From positions 558,001 to 622,000 of the forward strand of contig NZ_JACHHZ010000003.1 in NCBI RefSeq assembly GCF_014202975.1: a stretch of 64,000 bases of DNA, given 5' to 3'. Made by a program: the position numbers and the translations under genes. Below, one piece after another: positions 32,892-41,681 of this stretch. Within the stretch, counting starts at the first letter, position 1. Every line of letters begins with the position of its first letter. The DNA is from Povalibacter uvarum (GTDB taxonomy: Bacteria; Pseudomonadota; Gammaproteobacteria; Steroidobacterales; Steroidobacteraceae). The notes beneath the pieces are model-generated. The model saw nothing but the letters and a program-made list of their open reading frames with translations, was not told the origin of the DNA and did no database searches.

Positions 32892-35800
32892 ATGAGAGTC
32901 ACGCTTGCTCTGTTCGCTCTCCTGATCGGCTGTCCGGTTCTCTCTCATTCGGCCAGCCCGAGCGGCGGTATCGAGGGTTACTACCGTGATCCGGTTCTTC
33001 ACGGCGACACGCTGGTGTTCGCCGCGGAGGGCGACCTGTGGACTGTGCCAGTCACTGGCGGTGTCGCACGACGACTGACGACGCATCTCGCGGAGGAGAC
33101 GCATCCGGTCATATCACCGGACGGACGCACGCTCGCATTCACAGCTCGCTACGAAGGGCCGGCTGAGGTCTACACGATGCCGCTCGCAGGCGGGTTGCCA
33201 GTACGCCGGACTTTCGAGGGCGAGTCCGCCATTGCAACGACGTTTACTCCGACGGGCGAGCTCGTCTATGCGACGCAGCACTACGCGACGCTGCCTGATC
33301 CGCAGCTCGTGGCAATCGACCTGTCCACGGCGGAGAAGCGCCGCATTCCGTTGAGCCAGGCAAGCGAGGGGTCGTTCGACGCGAACGGCAAGACGCTGTA
33401 CTTCGTGCGGCCGGCGTTCCACAACAACGTCACCCGCTGGTACACCGGCGGCACGGCCCGGCAGATCTGGAAATTCCGCGATGGCGCGGCCGAAGCCGAG
33501 AAACTGACGCGCGACTACGCGGGCGAGAGCCATACTCCGATGTGGTGGAACGGTCGTGTCTATTTCGTGACCGATCGCAATCGCACGATGAATCTCTGGT
33601 CGATGGATGAGAGCGGCAGCGACCTGCAGCGCCATACGGACCACAACGGCTGGGATGTGCGCTATGCCTCGTTGAACGCAGGCCGGGTTGCCTATGTCGT
33701 CGGTGCCGACATCTGGATCCACGACATCGCCGCGAACGCGAAGCGCAAGGTCCCCATCACGCTTGCGTCCGATCTCGATCAGCTGCGCGAGAAGTGGGTG
33801 ACCAAGCCGATCGAGAACCTGACTGCGATGCATCTGCGGCCCGACGGCGAAGCGGTCGTGCTGACTGCTCGCGGCCGCGTATTCGTCGCCCCGGTCCGTG
33901 ACGGCCGATTCGTGCAGGTTTCCCGCAAGCCGGGCGTGCGCTATCGCGATGCCGTGTTCATGCCGGACGGCAAGTCACTCGTCGGATTGTCCGACGCCAG
34001 CGGCGAGATGGAGTTCGTCCAGATGCCGGCGAATGGGGTCGGCGCGGACCGCCCCTTGAGTCGCGATGGCAAGGTGCTGCGATTCGAAGGGGTGCCATCA
34101 CCCGATGGCAAGTGGATCGCGTTCGCCGACAACAACAATGAAGCGTGGCTGCTCAGTATCGCGTCGCGCTCGACGACACGCATTTCCACCAATCAGGAAG
34201 GCATCTTCGGATTCGCGTGGTCGCCGGACAGCCGGCACGTCGCGATCAATCAGGCCGCGGCCAACTCGTTCCTGCAGATCCTTCTCTACGACGTCGCCAG
34301 GCGTACGCACACGGCGCTCACGAGCGATCGCGCGAACAGTCACGATGCGGCGTTCAGCCCCGATGGCAAGTGGGTCTACTTCCTGTCCGATCGCAGCCTG
34401 AACTCGGTCGTGCAGAGCCCGTGGGGCCCGCGTGCGCCGGAGCCGTTCTTCGATCGACCCGACAAGCTCTATCAGGTCGCGCTTCGCAAGGGACTGCGCT
34501 CGCCCTTCAAGCCGGCGGATGAGCTGCATCCGGCAGTGCAGGAAAAGACCGAAGAGGATGACGACAAGGAGCGCGAAGAGGTCGAGGAAGAGCCTGCCGA
34601 TGAACCTCAGCCTCCTGAACCGGCGGAACCGGTCGAGCTCCCGCCACAGCTCCCACCAGAGCAGCTGGATCCGCCCGCGCCTGTGACGGCCCAGGCGGCG
34701 CAGAGCGAGAAGCCGCGCACCGGCAAGAAGAGCTCGAAGGACGACAAGGAAGAAAAGTCGAAGTCGTCAGCGCCGGCGATCGTGCGCATCGACTACGAGG
34801 GTCTCGCGCAACGTATCTACGAAGTACCGGCACCCGCCGGCGACTATTTCCGGCTGTCCGTCAGCGACAAAGCGATCTACTGGATGTCGCGCGATGTCGG
34901 TGCCGAGGCCAAGGCAAAGCTCATGGTGCTCGAGATCACGAACGATGATCCCGAGGCCGAGAAGTTCGTCGAGGATGTCTTGTCGTACGAGCTCTCGCGC
35001 GACGGGAAGAAGATCCTGCTGCGCAAGAACGACGATCTCTACGTCGTCGAAGCGGGCACCAAGGCGCCGTCGGAGCTGGACAAGTCGAAGCTGCGTCTGA
35101 CGTCGTGGAACTATGCGATCGACGTGCGTGAGGACTGGCGCCAGATGTTCATCGATGCATGGCGGATGGAGCGCGACTACTTCTACGACCCGGGCATGCA
35201 TGGCGTCGACTGGAATGCGGTGCGCGACAAATATCTTCCGCTCGTCGATCGCGTCACCACGCGCGACGAATTGTCGGATGTGATCGGCCTTGCAGTCGGC
35301 GAGTTGTCCGCGCTGCATACGTCGGTTCGTGGCGGTGACATGCGCCGCGGCAACGACGACATCAAGGTGCCGACGCTCGGTGCCCGGCTCCTGCTGGATC
35401 GCCGCGCCGGCGGTTATCGCATCGATCACATTTACCAGGCCGATCCGGACTATCCGGATGAGCGTTCACCGCTTGCCGATCCCGAGCTGGGCGTGTCGGT
35501 CGGCGATGTCATCACGATGATCAACGGCGTGAACGTGCTTGCGGTCAGCCATCCGAACGCGTTGATGCGCAACCAGGTCGAGCAGCAAGTGCTGCTGCGC
35601 CTGAAGTCGAAGGCGACAGGGAAGGCACGGGACATCGTCGTATATCCGGCCACGGACGAAGCGTCCCTGCGCTACAGCGATTGGGAGCTGACCCGGCGCC
35701 AGCGTACCGATTCGTTGTCGGAGAACCGGATCGGCTACGTGCATCTGCGTGCGATGACGGCTTCGGACATCACGTCGTGGTTCCGCAACTTCTATCCTGT

Positions 35801-36338
35801 GTTCAACCGGCCCGGCCTCATCGTCGACGCGCGACACAATCGCGGCGGCAACATCGACAGCTTCATCCTCGCGCGATTACTGCGAAAGCCCTGGATGTAC
35901 TGGCAGACGAGAGCAGGGCAGCCCTACTCGAACATGCAATACGCGTTCGGCGGCCACGCCGTCGTGCTCGTCGATGAGCAGACCGGTTCGGATGGCGAAG
36001 CCTTCGCGGAAGGCTTCCGCCGCCTCGGCATCGGCAAGGTGATCGGTACCCGCACCTGGGGCGGCGAGATCTGGCTGGGGTCGGACAATCGTCTTACGGA
36101 CAACGGTTTCGCCCGTGCGCCCGGCGCGGGTGTCTACGGACCGGAACGCAAATGGCTCATCGAGCAGCACGGCGTCGACCCTGACATCGTCGTCGACAAT
36201 CTGCCGCACGCGACGTTCAACGGTGGCGATGCGCAGCTGGAGGAGGCGGTGAAGTATCTGCTCGGAGAAATTCAGCGCGATCCGAGGACGGTGCCCGCGG
36301 CGCCGGAGTATCCGAAGCTGAAGCCAGCTAGCCGTTAG
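32892..36338 (+). CDS. tricorn-type protease (S41 family), exported
   Basis: A 1148-residue protein with a signal peptide (MRVTLALFALLIGCPVLSHS). The first 540 residues are beta-propeller repeats of the TolB/DPP type (ISPDGRTLAFT, FSPDGKWVYFLSD). Residues about 550-625 are an acidic, Pro- and Lys-rich low-complexity insert. Then come the tricorn core with His near 806 (GELSALHTSVRGGD), a PDZ-like domain (GVSVGDVITMINGVNV) and the S41 catalytic part with Ser near 1033 (EQTGSDGEAFAEGF) and RGTRTWGGE-like strands. It probably degrades peptides in the periplasm. The stop codon lies inside a CTAG repeat. Confidence 0.93.
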   Translation: MRVTLALFALLIGCPVLSHSASPSGGIEGYYRDPVLHGDTLVFAAEGDLWTVPVTGGVARRLTTHLAEETHPVISPDGRTLAFTARYEGPAEVYTMPLAGGLPVRRTFEGESAIATTFTPTGELVYATQHYATLPDPQLVAIDLSTAEKRRIPLSQASEGSFDANGKTLYFVRPAFHNNVTRWYTGGTARQIWKFRDGAAEAEKLTRDYAGESHTPMWWNGRVYFVTDRNRTMNLWSMDESGSDLQRHTDHNGWDVRYASLNAGRVAYVVGADIWIHDIAANAKRKVPITLASDLDQLREKWVTKPIENLTAMHLRPDGEAVVLTARGRVFVAPVRDGRFVQVSRKPGVRYRDAVFMPDGKSLVGLSDASGEMEFVQMPANGVGADRPLSRDGKVLRFEGVPSPDGKWIAFADNNNEAWLLSIASRSTTRISTNQEGIFGFAWSPDSRHVAINQAAANSFLQILLYDVARRTHTALTSDRANSHDAAFSPDGKWVYFLSDRSLNSVVQSPWGPRAPEPFFDRPDKLYQVALRKGLRSPFKPADELHPAVQEKTEEDDDKEREEVEEEPADEPQPPEPAEPVELPPQLPPEQLDPPAPVTAQAAQSEKPRTGKKSSKDDKEEKSKSSAPAIVRIDYEGLAQRIYEVPAPAGDYFRLSVSDKAIYWMSRDVGAEAKAKLMVLEITNDDPEAEKFVEDVLSYELSRDGKKILLRKNDDLYVVEAGTKAPSELDKSKLRLTSWNYAIDVREDWRQMFIDAWRMERDYFYDPGMHGVDWNAVRDKYLPLVDRVTTRDELSDVIGLAVGELSALHTSVRGGDMRRGNDDIKVPTLGARLLLDRRAGGYRIDHIYQADPDYPDERSPLADPELGVSVGDVITMINGVNVLAVSHPNALMRNQVEQQVLLRLKSKATGKARDIVVYPATDEASLRYSDWELTRRQRTDSLSENRIGYVHLRAMTASDITSWFRNFYPVFNRPGLIVDARHNRGGNIDSFILARLLRKPWMYWQTRAGQPYSNMQYAFGGHAVVLVDEQTGSDGEAFAEGFRRLGIGKVIGTRTWGGEIWLGSDNRLTDNGFARAPGAGVYGPERKWLIEQHGVDPDIVVDNLPHATFNGGDAQLEEAVKYLLGEIQRDPRTVPAAPEYPKLKPASR

Positions 36339-36350
36339 CCAGCTAGCCAG
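36323..36350. repeat. CTAG-rich repeat, copy d
   Basis: Two TAGCCAGCTAGCC-type units in direct order. The TAG stop codon of the tricorn gene (36336-36338) lies inside the element, so the repeat has either invaded or created the gene's end. Confidence 0.75.
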
Positions 36351-36369
36351 ATTCGGAGGATGTGAACGG

Positions 36370-36395
36370 ATGGATCCCCGCGTTCGCGGGATGAC
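36370..36395. repeat. single REP unit
   Basis: One copy of the main REP family, with a one-base-shorter arm (ATCCCCGCGTTCGCGGGAT core). It is flanked on both sides by CTAG-rich repeats, between two convergent genes. Confidence 0.85.
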
Positions 36396-36427
36396 GGACT
36401 GCAGGCGCCGCATGCGGCCTTCCTGTT

Positions 36428-36463
36428 CTGGCTAGCTGGCTAGCCGGCTAACAGCTAGCCGGC
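36428..36463. repeat. CTAG-rich repeat, copy e
   Basis: Contains CTAGCTGGCTAGCCGGCTA and a second AGCTAGCCGGC. It ends 8 bases before the stop of the deamidase-like gene and forms the right half of a CTAG-REP-CTAG composite. Confidence 0.75.
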
Positions 36464-36471
36464 TTCTTGCC

Positions 36472-37035
36472 TCACACCACCTTCAGCACCTTATATATGT
36501 GCGCCTGATCTCGGAACACCGCCACCCGCGTGATGCTGTAGTACTTCGTCGGCGAGGCGATGCAGAGGATCGAGATGCCGGCGCCTTGCTTGAGCAGCTT
36601 CTTGTCGGTCATGCCCGAGATGAGTTTCGGAATGAGGCCCGCGGTTGAGGACTCGTTGAAGAGCTCGATGTCGCCGCGCCTTTTCAGGGCTTCCCAAGCT
36701 TGCTTCTGCGGCATCTGGCCGAAGCCGTCCTTCTCCGTGTCGACGTGATTGACCATGGCGATGCCCTGGTCCTTGTAGATGCCCATGATGCAGCCGCTGA
36801 ATTCGCCGCTGATGACTTCGTCGCCGGCCATTGGCGTGTTCGCGTTCTGGCCGCGCTTGTACGGGAGGATCCGGACGGGATTGGCGCCGCTCGTGTCGCC
36901 GAAGAACTTGATGAGGTTCGGTGAAGTCAGGTGATGCTCGAACGTCCAGCTGCCGTCGAAGGCATCCTGCCCCCTGCTGATGAGGTCGAAGAGTCCCTCG
37001 ATCCGCACCCCTTGTTTCAGGAAGTCCTTCAGCAT
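36472..37035 (-). CDS. unknown protein with CNF1/BLF1-like Cys-His signature
   Basis: A 187-residue soluble protein. The segment EFSGCIMGIYKDQGIAMVNH has Cys82 in an SGC motif and His97 exactly 15 residues later, the layout of glutamine deamidases of the CNF1/BLF1/CheD superfamily (CNF1 has 15 residues between Cys and His; BLF1 12). The N-terminal region (GSWTFEHHLTSPNLIKFFGD) is unfamiliar and there is no signal peptide. The ATG at 37035 follows GAGCGGG; an overlapping frame from 37048 gives an Arg-rich, low-quality product. Convergent with the tricorn gene. Function is inferred from the motif alone. Confidence 0.72.
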   Translation of the reverse strand: MLKDFLKQGVRIEGLFDLISRGQDAFDGSWTFEHHLTSPNLIKFFGDTSGANPVRILPYKRGQNANTPMAGDEVISGEFSGCIMGIYKDQGIAMVNHVDTEKDGFGQMPQKQAWEALKRRGDIELFNESSTAGLIPKLISGMTDKKLLKQGAGISILCIASPTKYYSITRVAVFRDQAHIYKVLKVV

Positions 37036-37295
37036 CGTGCCCGCTCACATCGCTGTTGTCGTTTCGACGAAGAATGCCTCAAGCGACGCGGAAGGAAAAC
37101 AGTCCGTGGGGCGCGTTTTGCTTGCTATCTTCGTGCCGCATGGAACGAAAGACTTAGGTCCGTCGTTATCCGGGGTCGTGCCCGGACAAGGCAGCCAATG
37201 AACTCGAGCCGGGATTTCGAGCTGGCACGAGATGTGATTCCCTTGCAATGGGATGGGATCGAAGAGCGTAACGCAACAATCATGACGCAGACGGC

Positions 37296-38816
37296 ATGAT
37301 GCAGACGGACGGGCCGCCCGAGGCCGCCAAGCCGGAACCCGCGAAGGGTCTGAGTTCCATTGCGCGTCGCGGCGCGGTGCTGACCATGGGCGGTCAGTTC
37401 CTCACTATCGCGATCCAGGTCGGCGGGCTCATCGTCCTTGCGCGCCTGCTGTCGCCCAAAGACTACGGCATGCTCGCGATGGTGCTGGCCGTCATCGGCG
37501 TTGGAGAAGTACTGCGCGAGTTCGGCTTGTCGTCAGCAACAGTGCAGGCGGCGAGCGTGACGCACCAGCAGCGAACGAATCTGTTCTGGATCAATACCGG
37601 GATCGGCCTGGGACTGAGTCTGGCGACGGTTCTTTGCGCGCCGCTGATCGCAGCCTTCTATCACACACCGGCGCTGTCGCCGATGACGCAGGCGCTGGCG
37701 ATCACGTTCGTCCTGAACGGCATCGCGACCCAGTATCGTGCGCAGTTGAATCGGGACATGCGCTTTGGGCGGCTCGCGATCTGTACCGTTTCCGGCCAGG
37801 CGACCGGGCTTGCGATCGGAGTGGTCATGGCGCTCAAGGGCTTCGGCTACTGGGCGCTCGTGGGGCAGCAAATCGGGTTCGCGCTGTCGATGCTGATCTT
37901 CTTCCTGCTCGCGGGCCGATGGATGCCGGGACTGCCGCGGCGCTGCGCCGGAATGGGCGAGTTCCTGCGCTATGGCTGGAACCTGATGCTGTCGCAAGTC
38001 ATCGTCTACTTCAGCCGCAACGTGGACAGCATGGTGATCGGCGAGCGGTTCGGTGCGAATGCGCTGGGGTTCTACAACCGCGCCTATCAGCTGGTGATGC
38101 TGCCGCTCTATCAGATCACTTCGCCGGCCGGGACGGTGGCGCTGCCGATCCTGTCGCGGCTGCGAGACGATCCGAAGCGTTACGATGATTTTCTGCTGGC
38201 GGGGCAGGCGGCATTGCTGCACGCGATCTTCGCGATCCTGGCATTCGCGTGCGCCCAGGCGCATGCGCTCGTCGATGTCATCCTCGGCGAACGATGGATG
38301 CCGATGGCGGCGCTGTTCCAGTTGCTCTGCATCGGGGGCATGTTTCAGGCAGCCACCAATGCGACGTACTGGGTGTTTCTCTCGAAAGGGCTGACCGGCA
38401 CGCATTTCCGCTTCACCGCAATCAGCAAGCCGCTGCTGATCGCCGGCATCATCGTCGGTGCCAATTGGGGCGTGATGGGTGTGGCAATCGCGCAGGTCAT
38501 CGGATTGGGATTGACCTGGCTGGCCGCGCTCGCATGGCTGCGCGGTACCGGTTCGCCGGTGAGGAGGCTGTTCACCGATACGTTGCTGCTGCTGGTCGGC
38601 TATGGCTTTTGCGGTCTCGCGGCGGGTGTCGTGCCCTGGTTGCTGCACCTCTCGGGGATTGCTGCCATTGCCGCCGGAGCTGGCGTGATGATTGTGGCAT
38701 TCGGCCTGCTGTATCTCGTGAGCCCTCATTTCCGCGGGTCCGTGAAGGCCGTGTTCCGGACGATGGCGATCGCCCGATCGTCCAAGGCAGCGAAGGGTTC
38801 GGTGGCCCCCAATTGA
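37296..38816 (+). CDS. polysaccharide flippase, Wzx/WzxC family
   Basis: A 506-residue membrane protein with about 12-14 hydrophobic helices of the MATE/MVF-like polysaccharide exporter superfamily. The N-terminal pattern GAVLTMGGQFLTIAIQVGGLIVLARLLSPKDYGMLAM and the loop RNVDSMVIGERFGANALGFYNRAYQL are typical of WzxC/Wzx O-antigen or exopolysaccharide flippases. No glycosyltransferase, wzy or wzz lies nearby, so it is an isolated exporter gene. The ATG at 37296 or 37299 is possible; neither has a strong ribosome site. Confidence 0.9.
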   Translation: MMQTDGPPEAAKPEPAKGLSSIARRGAVLTMGGQFLTIAIQVGGLIVLARLLSPKDYGMLAMVLAVIGVGEVLREFGLSSATVQAASVTHQQRTNLFWINTGIGLGLSLATVLCAPLIAAFYHTPALSPMTQALAITFVLNGIATQYRAQLNRDMRFGRLAICTVSGQATGLAIGVVMALKGFGYWALVGQQIGFALSMLIFFLLAGRWMPGLPRRCAGMGEFLRYGWNLMLSQVIVYFSRNVDSMVIGERFGANALGFYNRAYQLVMLPLYQITSPAGTVALPILSRLRDDPKRYDDFLLAGQAALLHAIFAILAFACAQAHALVDVILGERWMPMAALFQLLCIGGMFQAATNATYWVFLSKGLTGTHFRFTAISKPLLIAGIIVGANWGVMGVAIAQVIGLGLTWLAALAWLRGTGSPVRRLFTDTLLLLVGYGFCGLAAGVVPWLLHLSGIAAIAAGAGVMIVAFGLLYLVSPHFRGSVKAVFRTMAIARSSKAAKGSVAPN

Positions 38817-38872
38817 AAGGGGGCGATGCGCCCCGATAATCCCACGATCTCCCTCGCAACCTGCGAACCCCT

Positions 38873-40009
38873 GTGCGCGTAAGCCGTTCCTTCCTGATCG
38901 CATCAGCGCTGCTCGTGCTGCTGCACTTCTACATTGGTGCCCGATTGCTCCCAGACCTGGGGCTCAATGGGTTCGGATGGACGATCGGAGTAGTCGTCCT
39001 GATCGCGTCCTGCCTGCTGATGCCCGCGTCGATGATGACGCGGCCGCTCGAGTCACGCTCGCTCGCGGATCGAATCGCATGGGCGGGCCTCCTGATGATG
39101 GGCTTCTTCTCTTCGCTGTTCGTGCTCACGTTGCTGCGCGACATCGCGCTGCTGGTGGCCGCGCTCGTGTCGACCGCGCAGGCAGCAGCGATGGTCCGGC
39201 CCTCAGCCGCAGGCGTCGTCGTACTGGCCATTCTCGTAACGCTGATCGGCTTCTTCAATGCGAGACGGCGCGCCCGCGTCGTCGAGATCGACGTCCCGAT
39301 CGCGAAGCTTCCGGCACAGTTGCATGGGTTCTCGATTGTGCAGATCAGCGACGTTCACGTCGGCCCAACCATCAAGCGCGGCTACGTGAACGCGATCGTC
39401 GAAGCGGCGAATGGACTCAACGCCGACGTCATTGCCATCACGGGCGATCTCGTTGATGGCAGCGTGCAGCAACTCGCTGCCGATGTTCAGCCGCTGTCAC
39501 AACTCACGGCGAAGCACGGCGTGTACTTCGTTACGGGCAATCATGAGTACTACTCGGGTGCGCGCGCCTGGACACAGGAGCTGCGCAAGCTCGGGCTCAC
39601 AGTCCTCATAAATGAGCATGTCGTGCTCGCTCGGGACGAAGCATCGCTGGTACTGGCGGGAGTGACTGACTACACCGCGCATCATTTCGAACCGCAGAGT
39701 CGCAGCGATCCGTCAGCGGCGTTGCACGGCGCGCCGCTCGATGCAGTCAAGATCTTGCTGGCGCATCAACCGCGTTCCGCGCCGGCTGCGGCATCCGCCG
39801 GTTTCGATTTGCAGCTCTCAGGTCACACGCACGGCGGTCAGTTCTGGCCATGGAATCTTTTCGTGCCGCTGCAGCAACCGTTCACCGCAGGACTGCATCG
39901 GCTCGGACAGCTATGGGTCTACGTAAGCCGCGGCACAGGCTACTGGGGCCCGCCGAAACGATTCGGTGCGCCGTCGGAGATCACGCGGATCAGGCTCGTG
40001 GCGGCGTGA
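38873..40009 (+). CDS. membrane-anchored metallophosphoesterase
   Basis: A 378-residue protein starting at GTG (38873). The first 130 residues hold four to five hydrophobic helices. The calcineurin-type domain follows with all metal-site motifs: QISDVHVGP, ITGDLVDG, VTGNHEYYSG and SGHTHGGQFWPW. It belongs to the YaeI/YkuE-like group, whose members hydrolyse phosphoester bonds, some in UDP-sugar or lipid precursors. It lies 56 bases after the flippase on the same strand, perhaps in one transcript. Confidence 0.9.
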   Translation: MRVSRSFLIASALLVLLHFYIGARLLPDLGLNGFGWTIGVVVLIASCLLMPASMMTRPLESRSLADRIAWAGLLMMGFFSSLFVLTLLRDIALLVAALVSTAQAAAMVRPSAAGVVVLAILVTLIGFFNARRRARVVEIDVPIAKLPAQLHGFSIVQISDVHVGPTIKRGYVNAIVEAANGLNADVIAITGDLVDGSVQQLAADVQPLSQLTAKHGVYFVTGNHEYYSGARAWTQELRKLGLTVLINEHVVLARDEASLVLAGVTDYTAHHFEPQSRSDPSAALHGAPLDAVKILLAHQPRSAPAAASAGFDLQLSGHTHGGQFWPWNLFVPLQQPFTAGLHRLGQLWVYVSRGTGYWGPPKRFGAPSEITRIRLVAA

Positions 40010-40063
40010 CGCGCTGGAGCGCATAGCTGTCAATCGCAGATCTTCGTCGGCTACCATGCGTGC

Positions 40064-40996
40064 ATGATTACGCGCCGACAGTTCTCCAAAGCCGCTCTTG
40101 CATCTCTCGCACTGCCATCCGCTGCGGCGGCTTCCGCATTTGGTCCCGACTCGACGGCCGATGAGGTCACAGCAGGCTTGAATCTGAAGGGCAGGACCGC
40201 GCTCGTCACCGGCTGCAACACAGGGATCGGTTACGAAACCCTGCGTGTTCTCGCGCTGCGCGGCGCTACAGTGATTGGCACAGCGCGTACGAAGGACAAG
40301 GCGGCCGAGGCCTGTCGCAGCGTCAGCGGGAAAGCGATTCCCGTAGTGCTCGAGCTCACTGATTTCGGCTCCGTCGTTGCGTGCGCCGGACAGGTGCGTC
40401 GCATGGACGTGCCGATCGACATCCTGATCTGCAACGCAGGCATAGTGCTCGACAGCCACGAACAGGTCAGAGGGCTCGAGAAACAGTTCGTCGTGAACCA
40501 CCTCGGCCATTTCATTCTGGTGAACCAGCTGCAGGATCGCGTGGTGGACTCGCCCGAAGGCCGCGTCGTTGTCGTGGGCAGCGGCAACCATCGCGATGCG
40601 CCGCCCGGCGGCATTCAGTTCGATGCGCTTTCGGGTGACGGCTGGTTCAAGCGTGGCTATGCGCATTCAAAGCTTGCGAACGGCCTGTTCTCGCTGGAGC
40701 TGTCCCGTCGATTGAAGTCGACGCGTGCGACATCCAATTGCGTGACACCTGGACCGACCCGCACGGACATTCTCCGATACACGGATTCCAGCACCGCGAA
40801 CTATCGCAAGTCGCCAGCGCAAGGTGCGGCGACGCAATGCTACGTCGCTGCACATCCGGCAGTGAAGGGAATCACGGGCGAGTATTTCAAGGATTGCGCG
40901 CCAGCACCGCAGGGCGAGTATCAGACGGATGCCGCGATGGCATCGCGTCTGTGGACCGTTTCGGAGCAACTGGCGCGCGGATATCTGCGCAGCTAG
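40064..40996 (+). CDS. short-chain dehydrogenase with Tat-type signal
   Basis: A 310-residue SDR. The N-terminus ITRRQFSKAALASLALPSAAAASA looks like a twin-arginine signal peptide, unusual for this cytosolic family. The dehydrogenase core has TGCNTGIGYETLRVLA (cofactor glycine loop), ICNAGIV and the catalytic YAHSK with Ser in VVVGSGNHRD. It resembles retinol-dehydrogenase-like SDRs. If exported, it must carry its nicotinamide cofactor through the Tat pathway. Its stop overlaps the convergent argO stop by four bases. Confidence 0.85.
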   Translation: MITRRQFSKAALASLALPSAAAASAFGPDSTADEVTAGLNLKGRTALVTGCNTGIGYETLRVLALRGATVIGTARTKDKAAEACRSVSGKAIPVVLELTDFGSVVACAGQVRRMDVPIDILICNAGIVLDSHEQVRGLEKQFVVNHLGHFILVNQLQDRVVDSPEGRVVVVGSGNHRDAPPGGIQFDALSGDGWFKRGYAHSKLANGLFSLELSRRLKSTRATSNCVTPGPTRTDILRYTDSSTANYRKSPAQGAATQCYVAAHPAVKGITGEYFKDCAPAPQGEYQTDAAMASRLWTVSEQLARGYLRS

Positions 40997-41607
40997 GCGA
41001 GAACCTGGCGCACCAGAAGTGCGGCCAGCGTCAACATCGTCAATCCCACCAAGGCATCCAGAATGCGCCACGCCATCGGCCGGGCGAACAGCGGCACGAG
41101 CAGTCGCGCACCGAATCCCAGCGCGGAGAACCAGCCGGCACTGGCAACAGCAGCGCCGCCGATGAACCAGCCGCGCAACTCCGCCGGCTGTCGTGCGCCG
41201 ATCGATCCGACGAGCAGGATCGTGTCCAGATAGACGTGGGGATTCAGGAACGTAAAGCCTGCTGCCTGGGCGAGCGCGGAGCGCAGCGAGATCTGGCTGC
41301 CTGATCCGTTAGCGGCCATTGATCGGGGCTGCAGCGCATTCCTCAGCGCACGGATACCGTAGGCAGCCAGAAACACCACGCCCCCGAATGTGAGTATCGT
41401 TGTGAGCATCGGTGCGTCGCCGAGTATCGTCGACAGGCCCGCGACGCCGGCCGCGATCAACATGAAATCGGCGACGATACAGAATGCAACGATGGGGACG
41501 ACGTGCTCCCGCCGCAGCCCCTGTCGCAGGACGAAAGCGTTCTGGGCGCCTATGGCAATGATGAGTGTGGTGCTGAGCACCAGGCCGGTCATGAATGCGG
41601 TGTTCAT
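40993..41607 (-). CDS. argO: LysE/ArgO-family amino acid exporter
   Basis: A 204-residue inner-membrane protein with six hydrophobic helices. The signature IIAIGAQNAFVLRQGLRREHV and GFTFLNPHVYLDTILLVGSIGA identify the LysE/ArgO exporters of basic amino acids. It is divergent from an ArgP/LysG-like regulator 74 bases away, the standard arrangement for this pair, which responds to lysine or arginine. Confidence 0.9.
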   Translation of the reverse strand: MNTAFMTGLVLSTTLIIAIGAQNAFVLRQGLRREHVVPIVAFCIVADFMLIAAGVAGLSTILGDAPMLTTILTFGGVVFLAAYGIRALRNALQPRSMAANGSGSQISLRSALAQAAGFTFLNPHVYLDTILLVGSIGARQPAELRGWFIGGAAVASAGWFSALGFGARLLVPLFARPMAWRILDALVGLTMLTLAALLVRQVLA

Positions 41608-41681
41608 GGCGCGCAGTCTCGTGGCCGCGTTCGCTTCGGTCCAGTTAGACTCTCTGTTCCTGCTGAAGCGGAACTAATCCC

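Noticed and set aside
36491-37048. 185-codon minus-strand frame overlapping the deamidase-like gene
   Set aside because: Arg/His/Gln-rich product without structure; the alternative frame has balanced composition and a credible motif.
37223-37238. Possible sigma-54 promoter ahead of the flippase
   Set aside because: TGGCAC is present but the -12 position reads GTGAT; no activator gene or enhancer-like repeat is nearby.
38817-38845. GGGGC/GCCCC hairpin after the flippase
   Set aside because: Only a five-base stem and no T-run; too weak to call a terminator.
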